A stretch of DNA of 64,000 nt from Streptomyces sp. A0958 (GCF_004795035.1 NZ_SSBK01000002.1:1-64000); one strand, 5' to 3'; numbered from the stretch's first letter, positions 46,737 to 61,499 are shown. The notes: a model not told the origin generated them from the letters alone. Program-made: numbers and translations.

Positions 46737-49696
46737 GCGTCGGCTCCCAGCTGGATCGTGGCGGCTGGCCGGTAGAGGAAGACACCGAGGACGTCCGGAT
46801 CGCCCTGCGGGACGGCCTTCAGGCCGGCGAGACGGGCCCGAGCCGCGGTGCGGACCCGGTGGTGCGAGGCTTCCAGCTCCGTCGCGGCCGCCTCGGAGCG
46901 CAGTCGCAGTTCGTCCATGAGACCGGTGTCCAAGGCGGCAAGGATCGACGCGATGTGGTCGGTGGCGAAGCCCGGGTCGGAGTTTCCGGTGGCACGGGCG
47001 TCCAGGAGGGCCAGCGCCTCCTCGTCCGGCAGCCACTGCGGGGCTTCGGGCCTGCCCTGAAAGGCCACCACCCGTGCCTCCTCGGCGAGTTGGGGGCGGA
47101 TTTCGCCGTCGCGGGTGGGCAAACTGAGCTGGAAGCGGTGGCGTACGAGAAGCATGGTGGTGGGCCGTCCCACGGCGTTCGTACGGATCACGCCGCAGCG
47201 GCGGGCCGGACGCTGCCAGGCCGGGAACTTCTCGTCCAGGGCGGTGTCCAGAACGAAGCGGGCCGTCGCGGCCACCACCGGGTCGGTGCGGGTCAGCGCC
47301 ACCTCGCCGCGCGGAGCGCTCGGCGCGTCGTGGAAGACGACCGGGCGCGGATGGCGGGGGCCGAGCGCCGCGGTCACGGCATCGCGCAGGCCCTGTGGAA
47401 GCGCGTCGGTGTGGGCGGTGAATCCGCCCTGCTTACGGTCTGCGGGCACCCCGCGCAGTGCGCCGAGCGCGCGGCGGGTGAACTCCCTGACCTCCTCGCC
47501 GGTGCCGAGTGCGGCACGGATCTCGGCGACCTCGGTGGCCACGTCCTCCTTCTTGATCCGGTTCTGGGCGTAGAGGGACCGGGAAGCCTTCTCGCGCTCA
47601 GCGGAGGACTCCCAGGCGAGCTCCAACTGCTCAGCGGCGGGCAGCTGTTCTCGCTCAAACAGTCCCTCCTGCTCGAAGGAAGGGGTGTCGCTGCGCAGGA
47701 TCAGCTCTTCGAATACCGCTTGCATGGCGCTCTCCGCCTGCTGCGGCACGGGGACGGAGATGCCGATGGCGCGGCGAATGCGCTCATGCTTGCGCAGCAG
47801 CACCTTCAGGACGATGTCGTCGACCGGGTTATCCGCCCCGTACAGGGTCAGCGCCTTCACTGTGTCGGTACGCTGCCCGAAGCGGTCGACGCGACCCTCG
47901 CGCTGCTCGTGGCGGGTCGGGTTCCAGGCCAGGTCATAGTGGATGACAGCGTCGAAAGACTCCTGGAGGTTGACGCCCTCGGACAGGCAGTCGGTGGCCA
48001 CCAGGACCCGCCGCTCGGGGGCAGGCTCTCCGTGCTCGTCCGCGCCGGTGAGTTCGGCGATGCGGTTCAGGCGCATGTCGGGCGAGAGTTCGCCAGTGAC
48101 GGAGGCCACCGCTACCGGGTGTTGGGTGCCTCTCTTGTTGAGCACCTTCTTCAGGTGGTCGGCGACGTAGTCGGACGTGGCGATGTATCGGCAGAACACG
48201 ATCGGTCGGTATCCGGAATCGAGGAGGTCGGTCACCGTCGCCACCAGCTTCTTCAGCTTGGTGTCGCGGGTGGGACCGGCGAGTTTGCCCGCGGCATCGG
48301 CCATGGCGACTAGACGGGCCTTCTCCTCGGCGTCGAGATCGTCGGAGCCGGTCTCTTCGGTCGTGGACGTGGCGGTGGGCAGCAGACTGCCCGGTACCTC
48401 GTCCGCGGACTGGACGCTGTCGGTGTCCGCCGGGTCCGAGACGGTCACCTGCCCGGTACGGTCCACCTCGTCAGGGCTGTCCGCCTCCTGGACACCGGCC
48501 CTGGTGTTCAGCGACCGTACAGCGGCGGCGGGCGAGGAGGAAAGGGTGCGCAGCAGCGCCAGGGTCGACCACCAGCGCTGCCGCTGCTGCAACGCGCCGT
48601 CGGCGGAGCGCACCGTCTCCCGGGCGTATGCGAGGACCTCGGCGAGCAGGGCGCGGTAGTCGCGGTGCAGGGTGTAAGAGACCTCGGCGGTGTCCCGGCT
48701 GGAGGGGAAGTGTGCGCCGTCCTGGAAGTCCTCACGAATGTCGGCGCGGCGGCGCTGCACGAAGAACTGGGCGAGCAGCTCACGGCCCGCGCGGGATTCG
48801 AAGCCAACGGTGGCGAGGCGGGCATCAAGCAGCCCGAGCAGCCTTCGGAAGGGCTCCTCCTTGCCGCTGTGCGGGGTCGCGGTGACCAGCAGGAGGTGGC
48901 GATCGGGGACGTCGGCGAGCGCACGCAACAGTCCGTAGCGCTGCTGCGACGTGCGTGCCGAGACCTGCGCCGTGGAGTCCGCGACGCAGGTGTGCGCCTC
49001 GTCGACGATCACCAAGTCGGGGCAGTTGTTCAAGAAGTCCTCGCGGTAGCGGGGCGACTTAATGAAGTCTGTGGAGACCACGTAGGCGCCGTCGGGGCGG
49101 AACACCGAATGCCCGTACGGCGTCTCGCGCTCAAGGCGGCCAATCGTTGCGGGCAGTACTAGCCGCGCGTCGATACCGAACTTGCCGCGCAGCTCGGCCC
49201 GCCACTGTTCGGCAAGTGCCGGGGAGCACAGCACGACCAGGCCGCGGGCATCGCCCTGGGCAAGCAGTTCTGCTGCAATGAGGCCAGCCTCGACGGTCTT
49301 GCCGATGCCCACGTCGTCGGCGATCAGCAGCCGCACCGTGTCCTGGCGCAGCGCCATCATCAGCGGCACCAGCTGGTACGGGCGTGGGTCCACGGCGATC
49401 GAGGCGAGCGACCGGAAGGGGCCCGCCCCTGCCCGGAACCCGATCCGGAGGGCGGTGCGCAGCAGACCGGCGGTGTGCTGGTCGCCGAGGTCACCGGGCG
49501 TGGGCGGGGCGAACGTGGCAGGCACCACGGTCTCCAGGCCCGGCAGCACCCCTGCGATGTCGACATCGGCGCCGCCCAGCGGGCGCAGCACTAGGAGCTC
49601 CTCGGTGGAGTTCGGCAGCACCACCCATTCACGGCCCCGGGCATGGACGAGAGAGCCGACGGCGTACTTCGGGGCCGGCGCGGCGGCGGTGGTCAT
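46733..49696 (-). CDS. SNF2-family helicase, DrmD-like
   Basis: A protein of 987 residues. The SF2 core has motif I DDVGIGKT (127-134; usual Swi2/Snf2 form DDMGLGKT), DEAH in VIVDEAHTC, VTATPHSG and the C-terminal motifs VATDCLSEGVNLQ and HEQREGRVDRFGQ. A Ser/Glu/Thr-rich insert lies between the two halves. The C-terminal 350 residues are unassigned. Enzymes of this type translocate on duplex DNA. The size and the neighbouring methylase resemble DrmD of class 1 DISARM. The ATG 49696 has GGAAGG upstream, about 100 bp after the previous gene. The stop overlaps the methylase start. Confidence 0.88.
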   Translation of the reverse strand: MTTAAAPAPKYAVGSLVHARGREWVVLPNSTEELLVLRPLGGADVDIAGVLPGLETVVPATFAPPTPGDLGDQHTAGLLRTALRIGFRAGAGPFRSLASIAVDPRPYQLVPLMMALRQDTVRLLIADDVGIGKTVEAGLIAAELLAQGDARGLVVLCSPALAEQWRAELRGKFGIDARLVLPATIGRLERETPYGHSVFRPDGAYVVSTDFIKSPRYREDFLNNCPDLVIVDEAHTCVADSTAQVSARTSQQRYGLLRALADVPDRHLLLVTATPHSGKEEPFRRLLGLLDARLATVGFESRAGRELLAQFFVQRRRADIREDFQDGAHFPSSRDTAEVSYTLHRDYRALLAEVLAYARETVRSADGALQQRQRWWSTLALLRTLSSSPAAAVRSLNTRAGVQEADSPDEVDRTGQVTVSDPADTDSVQSADEVPGSLLPTATSTTEETGSDDLDAEEKARLVAMADAAGKLAGPTRDTKLKKLVATVTDLLDSGYRPIVFCRYIATSDYVADHLKKVLNKRGTQHPVAVASVTGELSPDMRLNRIAELTGADEHGEPAPERRVLVATDCLSEGVNLQESFDAVIHYDLAWNPTRHEQREGRVDRFGQRTDTVKALTLYGADNPVDDIVLKVLLRKHERIRRAIGISVPVPQQAESAMQAVFEELILRSDTPSFEQEGLFEREQLPAAEQLELAWESSAEREKASRSLYAQNRIKKEDVATEVAEIRAALGTGEEVREFTRRALGALRGVPADRKQGGFTAHTDALPQGLRDAVTAALGPRHPRPVVFHDAPSAPRGEVALTRTDPVVAATARFVLDTALDEKFPAWQRPARRCGVIRTNAVGRPTTMLLVRHRFQLSLPTRDGEIRPQLAEEARVVAFQGRPEAPQWLPDEEALALLDARATGNSDPGFATDHIASILAALDTGLMDELRLRSEAAATELEASHHRVRTAARARLAGLKAVPQGDPDVLGVFLYRPAATIQLGADA

Positions 49697-49796
49697 ACGG
49701 GCCTTCCGGGTGGGTGCGGGCGTGCTTGACGTACGTACAGGACGGGGAGGAAGCGGCCATCGGCCGACGCTGCTGGGCGAGGCGTCCGGTCGCAGG

Positions 49797-55070
<5,274 letters not shown>

Positions 55071-55175
55071 GTATTCCCCACTTGTTCCCGAGGCGGTACG
55101 GAGCAACGGTAGCCACCCGCCAGCCGCAGTGCGCCACACTCCCCTGAATCGTACGTCGCACATCACAACATGCAA

Positions 55176-55193
55176 CTGTGAACTTAGTCAATG
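55176..55193. promoter_or_regulatory. Island 18-bp control site B
   Basis: CTGTGAACTTAGTCAATG lies 106 bp upstream of the giant helicase gene (minus) and 123 bp upstream of kinase 2 (plus). It differs from site A at only two of 18 positions. Its position relative to the operon start equals that of site A (105 bp). Confidence 0.7.
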
Positions 55194-55315
55194 AATATTT
55201 ATCACGAAGATGTCGGCTCACGAAACGATGCACCCATGCCACACTCTGTCCGACGCGCCCGCCTGCGCAGGCACGTCGAGCCTCGAAGACGGACGCGGAC
55301 GGAGTCGCCCCGCAC

Positions 55316-56287
55316 ATGGACATCGGACCTGTGATCGCCAAGCGCTACCGGATCAAGCGGGAGATCGGCTCCGGCGGGATGGGGGTCGTCTGGCTCGCCC
55401 ACGATGAACACCTCGGCCGCGACGTCGCACTCAAGACCATGAACACTCTCCCTGGCCTGACTCAGGACCAGCGCGCCCGGGACGCCGAACGCTTCCGACG
55501 CGAGGCCCGCGCCGCCGCGCGCCTCGACCACACGGGTATCGCGACCGTCTACGACCTCGGCGAGGAACGCGACACACGTTTTCTGGTCATGCAGTACGTG
55601 ACCGGCATCGACCTTGAGGACCGGATCGCCGAGCAGGAGCGACTGAGCATCGAGGAAGCCGCTTCAGTTGGGGTGCAGATCGCCTCCGTCCTCGGCTCCG
55701 TACACGCTCGCGACGTGGTCCACCGCGACCTCAAGGGCCGCAACGTCATCATCCGCACCGACGGCGTGGTCAAGGTCCTCGACTTCGGCGTCGCCGCTTT
55801 CCTGGAACCCGGCACCGCCAAGCTGACCACTACGGGCGAACGGCCGGGCAGCCTGGAATGCATGGCACCCGAACAGATCCTGGGCAAACCCGTCGACCAC
55901 CGCACGGACCTGTACGCGCTCGGCTGCCTGCTCCATAAGATGCTCACCGGCGAACCCGTCTTCGAGCATCGCTCGGAACTGATGATCCCCGGCCTGATCC
56001 TCGACCACCCGCCGATCCCTCTGCGCGACCTGCGTCCCGATACCCCCTCGGACCTGGAAACCCTCGTGCTCGAACTCCTCTCAAAGGCACCGAACGACCG
56101 CCCGGCCCACGCCGGCGAGGTCTGGCGGCGGCTCGCCGCCTGGCTCCCCGAACGCGGCGACCCGGCAGCTGCACTCACCCCCTGGACCGAGGTCGACCCA
56201 CTGCGCCCCTTCCGGCACCCGATGGGGCCGGATGCACGTCCGGTCCGCTCATGGGCAAGACCTTCACGACCGGGGCGGCCGGACTAA
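55316..56287 (+). CDS. Cytoplasmic Ser/Thr protein kinase (kinase 2)
   Basis: A protein of 323 residues, essentially a kinase domain alone: GSGGMGVVW (18-26), Lys40 in VALKT, HRDLKGRN (136-143), DFG (156-158) and APE (184-186). The C-terminal 40 residues are Pro/Arg-rich and there is no membrane helix. The catalytic loop has Gly-Arg in place of the usual Pro-Ala (HRDLKGRN against HRDLKPAN) but keeps Asp, Lys and Asn. ATG 55316 has GGAG eleven bases upstream. It is divergent from operon 2 across a promoter region with site B, just as kinase 1 pairs with the pPIWI_RE operon, so it may sense infection for this operon or be its target. Confidence 0.88.
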   Translation: MDIGPVIAKRYRIKREIGSGGMGVVWLAHDEHLGRDVALKTMNTLPGLTQDQRARDAERFRREARAAARLDHTGIATVYDLGEERDTRFLVMQYVTGIDLEDRIAEQERLSIEEAASVGVQIASVLGSVHARDVVHRDLKGRNVIIRTDGVVKVLDFGVAAFLEPGTAKLTTTGERPGSLECMAPEQILGKPVDHRTDLYALGCLLHKMLTGEPVFEHRSELMIPGLILDHPPIPLRDLRPDTPSDLETLVLELLSKAPNDRPAHAGEVWRRLAAWLPERGDPAAALTPWTEVDPLRPFRHPMGPDARPVRSWARPSRPGRPD

Positions 56288-56399
56288 TACCTGCATCCAC
56301 CACCTGCACCGCAGGAGAAGGGGAGGCTGCACGCCACAACCAGAAGCCACAGCAGCGACGGAGCTGCAGGCCAGGGCAAAGACTCACATCAGCGCCAGG

Positions 56400-56428
56400 T
56401 TGACTCCGTGACACAATTATCATGTCAT
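56400..56428 (+). promoter_or_regulatory. Probable promoter of the Fic gene
   Basis: TTGACT (56400-56405) and TGTCAT (56423-56428) are 17 bp apart, with ATG 56435 six bases beyond, which suits a leaderless transcript. The -35 region (TTGACTCCGTGACACA) also loosely resembles the island 18-bp site. Confidence 0.5.
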
Positions 56429-56434
56429 GAAGTC

Positions 56435-57577
56435 ATGCTGTACGTAACGCCCTCCCTGAACGCCGACGACCGCCGAGCCCTCGACGAGATCGAGAGCATG
56501 CGCCGCTCCCTGCGCCACATGCTCCGCGCCACCCCTCGCTGGACCCGTCAGCTGCGCCGCAACCTCACCGCCCGTGCAATCGCCGGATCGAACACCATCG
56601 AGGGGTACGCGGCGACGGTCGATGACGTGGAAGCCCTCATGTCGGGTGAAGAACCCCTGGAGACCGGGGAGAAGACTCGTGCCGAATTGGAGGGCTACCA
56701 GCGCGGCATGACCTACATCCAAGCCCTCGCCGATGCCGGAGACGACTTCCGCTACGACGCCGGCCTGCTCAACGGCCTGCACTTCATGCTCCAGGGCCAC
56801 CACCTCGACAAACGCCCCGGCCGCTGGCGCGACGGACCCGTCTACGTCACCAGCCCCGACGACCCCTTGGTCCCCGCCTACACCGCACCGGACCAGACAG
56901 ACGTCCCCGCCCTGATGACGGAGTTCATCGATTGGCTCAACGGGGGCGACCTCGACGCACCCGTCCACGTCCGCGCCTCCATGGCCCACCTCAACCTCGT
57001 CAAGATCCATCCGTGGAAAGACGGCAACGGGCGCATGTCTCGCGCCCTGTCCACTCTGGTGTTCTCCCGCGAGGCTCTGATGCCGCCCGAATTCTCCTCC
57101 ATCGAGGAATGGCTCGGCCGGGGACAGAACACCTACGCCTACTACCAGATCCTGGAGGAGGTCGGCGGACCGCACTGGAGCCCCGAGCGGGATACCCGCC
57201 CCTGGATCCGGTTCTGCCTGACCGCCCACCACCGCCAGGCCCAGCAGGCCCAGCGCCGCTTCGATGTCATGTCGCGGGCCTGGACCCGCCTGGTCGAAGG
57301 TGTCGAGGCCGCTGGCATGGACGAGCGGGTCGTCTACGCCCTGCTGCCCGCGTTCTCGGACGCGAAGGTCCGCCGCACCGTCTACCAGCAGGACGCCGAC
57401 CTCAGCGACCAGCAAGCCATCCGCGATATCCGGGAGCTCGTGGCCCGCGGCTGGCTCGTCCCCCATGGACAGGCACGCGCCCGCTACTACGCCCCCGGAC
57501 CCCTCATGGACCCAGTCCGGGACGAGGTCCGCCAGTCCATGGAGCCGTACAGGGACCCATATCGACGGGAGCGGTGA
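56435..57577 (+). CDS. Fic-domain AMP-transferase with N-terminal inhibitory motif
   Basis: A protein of 380 residues. The Fic core motif HPWKDGNGRMSR (192-203) matches HxFx(D/E)GNGRxxR except for Trp in place of Phe. The catalytic His and the GNGR phosphate-binding part are present. The motif SNTIEG (52-57) fits the (S/T)xxxE(G/N) inhibitory helix on the N-terminal side, defining class II self-inhibited Fic proteins. A C-terminal winged-helix-like region follows. It would transfer AMP from ATP to a protein target. ATG 56435 fits a leaderless promoter; GTG 56408 would add nine residues including a TTA codon. It is convergent with the integrase gene, leaving 13 bp. Confidence 0.88.
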   Translation: MLYVTPSLNADDRRALDEIESMRRSLRHMLRATPRWTRQLRRNLTARAIAGSNTIEGYAATVDDVEALMSGEEPLETGEKTRAELEGYQRGMTYIQALADAGDDFRYDAGLLNGLHFMLQGHHLDKRPGRWRDGPVYVTSPDDPLVPAYTAPDQTDVPALMTEFIDWLNGGDLDAPVHVRASMAHLNLVKIHPWKDGNGRMSRALSTLVFSREALMPPEFSSIEEWLGRGQNTYAYYQILEEVGGPHWSPERDTRPWIRFCLTAHHRQAQQAQRRFDVMSRAWTRLVEGVEAAGMDERVVYALLPAFSDAKVRRTVYQQDADLSDQQAIRDIRELVARGWLVPHGQARARYYAPGPLMDPVRDEVRQSMEPYRDPYRRER

Positions 57578-57590
57578 CCCTCATCGGCGA

Positions 57591-58973
57591 TCACGCGATC
57601 AAGGGGGCCGCGGCGTCCGGCATCTCGTCGAGTCGCTGCCGCAGATCCTGCTCTTGACCACTGATGCACTGCGCGTACGTGGCGAACAGCATGGCAACGC
57701 TGGTGCCGGCCCACTCAGCCACCTGAGCAGGCGGAATGCCGTTGTTCAGCCACATCGTCAGCCTGGTGTGCCGAAGGTCGTATACGCGTCGTCCTGTCGG
57801 TGACGCGTATACATGGGGTGGCAGGGTTGCCCTGCGGGCGTGGTCCCACATACGGCGGTAGACGGAACCGGCGAGAACTCCGCCGTGTTCCCCGGGAACG
57901 AGTCGATCGTCGGGGAGCAGGCCCGCCTCCTGGATACGCGATCGCAAGAGGGTGGACAGGGTCGGAGGGCACGGCACTATGCGTGTTTCGCCCTCTGCTC
58001 TGGCTTTCAGACGTCGCTGATCGTGCCGGGTTCCACTGTCGGTCCACGTGCGCCCGATCTCGGGCTCGGCGGTGTGGACCACGATGTCGGCCCACCGCCC
58101 TACCAACGAGGCAGGCAGGACAAGGTCCGAGACACGCAGCGCTACCGCTTCTTCCGGGCGCAGCCCCGTGAAGTACAGCGTGGCGAAGAATGCTTGCAGT
58201 CTTTGCCCGCTGCGTGGCCGGCCGCGAATCCAGTTGAGGAGCTGCGCAGCCTGCCTCTCGTTCAGCAGACGGCGTCGGTCGATCGCACTGGTAGACCGCT
58301 GTGTGAGGTTCCGCGACTCGGGAACAGGGTCGGACGGCAGAATGCCGCGGACGATCGCGTACCTCATCAGCAAATGCAGGACCCGTCGATGCCGCTGCAC
58401 GGACGAAGCGGCCGCCCGTCCCCCGTCCAGCAGCGTTCCCAGTACCAGTAGCACGTCCTGGACGATGAGCGGATCGGTCCAGGCGTCCATGGTCGGAGTG
58501 TGCCGTCGCACCCAGCCGAGCACCGCGACCACGTCATCCGGGGCCTCGCCGCGGCGATTGGTATTGAAAGCCCAATCGCTCAGGGCCGTGCGGACCCGGC
58601 GGGAAGGGACGCCCGGTGGATCCCGGTCCATCAGCGCAGTGGTGACGATCATCAGCGTGCGCGCAGTGTTCTTCCGGTGATTCGCCGACACACGTGGCCA
58701 CTGGGCGTCCACGAACTGGACGGCGAAGTCGTACCACCCGACCATGGATGCTCTCGGCTCATGTCGATCCGGCAGGCCGGTCGACATGTTGAACGGCTCT
58801 CCGGCGTGCGTCGCGGTCACCAGCTCCGCTCGGAAACCGTCGGCCAGCGCGAATGTCTGGAACGTCTTGCGATGGCGCGTTCCAGCGACGGCCCAGCGGA
58901 CCCCGTAGGACTCGCGCAGCTTCCCGGAGCCCCGCTCGATCTGCCAGACCCTGACGTCAAAGGTGGTATCCAT
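57591..58973 (-). CDS. Tyrosine-type site-specific integrase of the island
   Basis: A protein of 460 residues. The N-terminal arm- and core-binding regions lead to a catalytic domain with box I TGLRPEEAVALRVSDL and box II YDLRHTRLTMWLNNGIPPAQVAEWAG. The nucleophile is probably the Tyr in FATYAQCI. The first box II His is Tyr and the later GH(S) position is Thr (AGTS), variants that I recall from related actinobacterial integrases. ATG 58973 has GAGGTG upstream; an open frame upstream to 59189 runs into attR and is not used. Its place 200 bp from attR and the tRNA core repeat show that it inserted this island. No excisionase gene is seen nearby. Confidence 0.92.
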   Translation of the reverse strand: MDTTFDVRVWQIERGSGKLRESYGVRWAVAGTRHRKTFQTFALADGFRAELVTATHAGEPFNMSTGLPDRHEPRASMVGWYDFAVQFVDAQWPRVSANHRKNTARTLMIVTTALMDRDPPGVPSRRVRTALSDWAFNTNRRGEAPDDVVAVLGWVRRHTPTMDAWTDPLIVQDVLLVLGTLLDGGRAAASSVQRHRRVLHLLMRYAIVRGILPSDPVPESRNLTQRSTSAIDRRRLLNERQAAQLLNWIRGRPRSGQRLQAFFATLYFTGLRPEEAVALRVSDLVLPASLVGRWADIVVHTAEPEIGRTWTDSGTRHDQRRLKARAEGETRIVPCPPTLSTLLRSRIQEAGLLPDDRLVPGEHGGVLAGSVYRRMWDHARRATLPPHVYASPTGRRVYDLRHTRLTMWLNNGIPPAQVAEWAGTSVAMLFATYAQCISGQEQDLRQRLDEMPDAAAPLIA

Positions 58974-59174
58974 GGTCGGCACCTCGATCAGGTCTCGCCC
59001 GTGGCGCCCCTCGTCAAGGAAACGGGTCCTTGAATCGCTACAGACTCTCCCTCCATGGTCCCACCAGCAGTCGGCGAGCAAGATCGTCCCACATGCGTCC
59101 CCCCAAAACGGCTGACGATGCATCACTGGGTCACAAAATGCCAGGTCAGGACGGTAGAGATAACGTTGGAGTAA

Positions 59175-59221
59175 GTGCCTTCTAAGCACTTGGCCGCAGG
59201 TTCGAGTCCTGCCGGGGGCGC
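59175..59221 (+). repeat. attR: right 47-bp core of the island
   Basis: A perfect copy of 25357-25403, carrying the anticodon loop to the 3' end of tRNA-Arg without its 5' half, so it is not a functional tRNA. The sequence following it is the original chromosomal downstream region. Confidence 0.93.
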
Positions 59222-59243
59222 CTCAGCCCAGCTCATGCCTACC

Positions 59244-59265
59244 AGGCCCTCCCCCGGGAGGGCCT
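59244..59265 (+). terminator. Displaced chromosomal terminator of tRNA-Arg
   Basis: A 10-bp stem AGGCCCTCCC/GGGAGGGCCT with a 2-base loop lies 23 bp after attR, where the terminator of the uninterrupted tRNA gene would stand. The rest of the gap to 59377 shows no gene. Confidence 0.7.
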
Positions 59266-59377
59266 TCGTCCTGGGGGCGACAGGTATCCGAGCGGCAGGC
59301 CCTTCGCGCAGCAGATCACAGCACGGTAGCGAGGCCCGCGTAGTGGCGGCATAAACCCGGTTCGGCGCCTGCCGGTT

Positions 59378-59827
59378 TCAGGTCGCGGCCACCGCCAGCA
59401 GGACGAAGGCCAGGAGCGAGAGCGCGGTCCGGAAGTAGTGGTGGGCGTTCCAGCGGGCTTCGAACGCCGCGCGGGCCGCGGTGTCGTCGCCGCCCTCGGA
59501 GTCGGCGAGCGCCTTGTTCAGCGGGATGTTGCCGGCGATCGTGACCAGGTGGGAGACGACGGCGCAGGCCAGCGCCAGGGTCAGCAGCGGCCAGCCCCGC
59601 TCGCCGGTCTCCGTGAGGATCGGGACCACCGGGAAGGCGACCGCGCCGAGGAAGATCACGAGGAAGACCGGGCCGGGCACCTTCTCGTTGAAGCGGCGCA
59701 TCGCCGTGGTGAAGTCCTCGTCGGACAGAGCGGCCAGACCGGGCATCACCGCGATGAGGAACGTCAGCAGGAAGCCCGCGTAGAGACCGGTCGCGATCAG
59801 GGCGAGGGTGAGGAACAGGGAGGCCAT
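59378..59827 (-). CDS. DUF1772 (anthrone oxygenase-like) membrane protein
   Basis: A protein of 149 residues with four hydrophobic helices: LFLTLALIATGLYAGFLLTFL, VFLVIFLGAVAFPVVPIL, WPLLTLALACAVVSHLVTI and YFRTALSLLAFVLLAVAA. The segments NIPLNKAL and the charged stretch ending ARWNAHHYFRTALSLLAF are typical of DUF1772, a family named for anthrone oxygenases but mostly of unknown function in bacteria. ATG 59827 is chosen because the first helix begins straight after it. It is the first chromosomal gene beyond the island. Confidence 0.8.
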   Translation of the reverse strand: MASLFLTLALIATGLYAGFLLTFLIAVMPGLAALSDEDFTTAMRRFNEKVPGPVFLVIFLGAVAFPVVPILTETGERGWPLLTLALACAVVSHLVTIAGNIPLNKALADSEGGDDTAARAAFEARWNAHHYFRTALSLLAFVLLAVAAT

Positions 59828-59918
59828 GGGGCCATGATGGCCTGCGGGAAGCGGCCACACCGTCGGATTTCGCAGATGTGTGCGAACCGTTCCCCTCGGG
59901 CCCGCTGCCGAGTGCCCG

Positions 59919-61499
59919 TCAGTCCATCTCGCCCTCCGCGTCGTCTCCCCCGCCGTCCCGGTCACCGCTCCTGAGCCGGTCCGCGCGGCCGATCGCGTCG
60001 GCCAGCTCGGTCACCGAGTCGTCCTCCGTGGCCGTGGCCAGCTTCCGGGCGCGGGAGGCGAGTTCGCCGAGGGCGGGGGTGCCCGGGAGGCTGCTGCCGC
60101 GCAGGGTGTCCGCGAAGTACGCGGCGACCGCCGTCACTTGGAGCCGGGCGCTCCTGCCGCCCCACAGCTTGCCGCCGATCGCGCCGGTCTCCACGGAGCC
60201 GGTCCTCTCGTGCGGGGCGCGGGTCCTGGGGTCGAGCCAGCGTACGGTCGCGGTGGCCACATGGCCGGACGCGCCCTCGCGCAGGTGCACCGCGTACAGG
60301 GCGGTGACCGTGTGGCCGGGGCCGACCTCGCCGCCGTCCACGCTGTCGTCGCGGAAGTCCTCGTCGGCGACCTTGCGGTCCTCGTAGCCGACCACCTTGA
60401 ACTTCTCGACGGTCTTCGGGTCGAAGGCGACCTGGGCCTTGGCGTCGCGGGCCGTCAGTTCGAGGTGGGCGGGGAGCTGGTCGACGAAGACCTTGCGGGC
60501 CTGTTCCTCGTCCGCGATGTACGTGGTGTGGCCGTCGCCCTTGTTGGTCAGCCGTTCCATGAAGGCGTCGCCGTAGTCGCTGCCGACGCCGACGCCGAAC
60601 AGGGTGATGCCGTGGTCGCGGCGGGCCGAGTCGATCCGTTCGAGGATGACGTCGGCGTCGGTTTCGCCGGTGTTGGCCAGCGCGTCGGAGAGCAGGACGA
60701 CCCGGTTGTTGGCGCCCTTGCGGCGGCCCTCCACCGCTTCCTCGTACCCGCGCCGCACGCCCGCCCCCACGTTGGTGGAGTCGGCGGGTTCCAGCGAGTC
60801 GACGGCGTCGTGGACCGTGCCGCGGTGGCCGCGCAGGCGGGTCATGGGCAGGACGGTCGCCGCCTCGTCGCTGAAGGTGACCAGGGAGACCGAGTCGTCG
60901 TCCCGCAGCTCGTCGGTGAGGATGCCGAGCGAGGTCTTCACCAGCCCGAGGCGGTCGGGCGAGTTCATCGAGCCCGAGATGTCGACCACGAAGGTGAGGG
61001 CGGCCGGGGGCCGTTCGGCGGTGGTGGGGGCGGCCTTGGTGGCCAGGCCGACCCGGACCAGTGACCAGTCGCCGTCCTCGCCGCCGGCCCGGGCCCCGTC
61101 GACGGAGACCGAGAAGCCGTTGCCTTCGGGGCGGTGGTAGCCCTGGCGGAAGCTGTTGACGAACTCCTCGGGCCGTACGGTCTCCGGGCCGGGCAGCCGG
61201 CCGTCGGCGAGGGTGCGGCGCGCGTAGCCGTACGAGGCGGTGTCCACGTCCAGGGCGAAGGTGGAGAGGTAGTCGGGCGGGGCGGACTCCTTCAGTCCGT
61301 CCGCCTTGTCCGCCCCCTCCTCGCCCTTCGCACCGTCCTCGGCCGTGCCGCCGGTGTAGGCGGGTGCGGGCGCTCCCCCCTGCCTCCGGGCGGACGCCGT
61401 GTCCCGGCCGCCCGTCTCCCCCGAGCAGCCGGTGAGCAGCACGCCGGCCGCGACCAACAGCCCCAGCGCGCCTCGGTACCCCCGTGTGCGGCGTTCCAT
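59919..61499 (-). CDS. vWA-domain lipoprotein (YfbK-like)
   Basis: A protein of 526 residues. A lipoprotein signal (LGLLVAAGVLLTGC, lipobox LLTGC with Cys25) anchors it to the outer face of the membrane. An N-terminal YfbK-type segment (STFALDVDTASYGYARRTLADGRLPGPETVRPEEFVNSF) precedes the vWA domain with MIDAS DISGSMN and the later LSDALANTG. The DUF3520-like C-terminal part includes GHTVTALYAVHL. The tail is rich in Gly and Asp. Such proteins are found widely near stress or envelope genes; the ligand is unknown. Its stop is 91 bp from the DUF1772 gene start. Confidence 0.85.
   Translation of the reverse strand: MERRTRGYRGALGLLVAAGVLLTGCSGETGGRDTASARRQGGAPAPAYTGGTAEDGAKGEEGADKADGLKESAPPDYLSTFALDVDTASYGYARRTLADGRLPGPETVRPEEFVNSFRQGYHRPEGNGFSVSVDGARAGGEDGDWSLVRVGLATKAAPTTAERPPAALTFVVDISGSMNSPDRLGLVKTSLGILTDELRDDDSVSLVTFSDEAATVLPMTRLRGHRGTVHDAVDSLEPADSTNVGAGVRRGYEEAVEGRRKGANNRVVLLSDALANTGETDADVILERIDSARRDHGITLFGVGVGSDYGDAFMERLTNKGDGHTTYIADEEQARKVFVDQLPAHLELTARDAKAQVAFDPKTVEKFKVVGYEDRKVADEDFRDDSVDGGEVGPGHTVTALYAVHLREGASGHVATATVRWLDPRTRAPHERTGSVETGAIGGKLWGGRSARLQVTAVAAYFADTLRGSSLPGTPALGELASRARKLATATEDDSVTELADAIGRADRLRSGDRDGGGDDAEGEMD

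Noticed and set aside
56408..56434. GTG 56408 as the Fic start
   Set aside because: It lies inside the putative -35/-10 spacer and would add a TTA codon; ATG 56435 is at the expected transcript start and begins the family N terminus.
59161..59221. Second tRNA-Arg gene
   Set aside because: Only the sequence from the anticodon stem to the 3' end is present; the acceptor 5' strand and D arm are missing, so it is the attR fragment.
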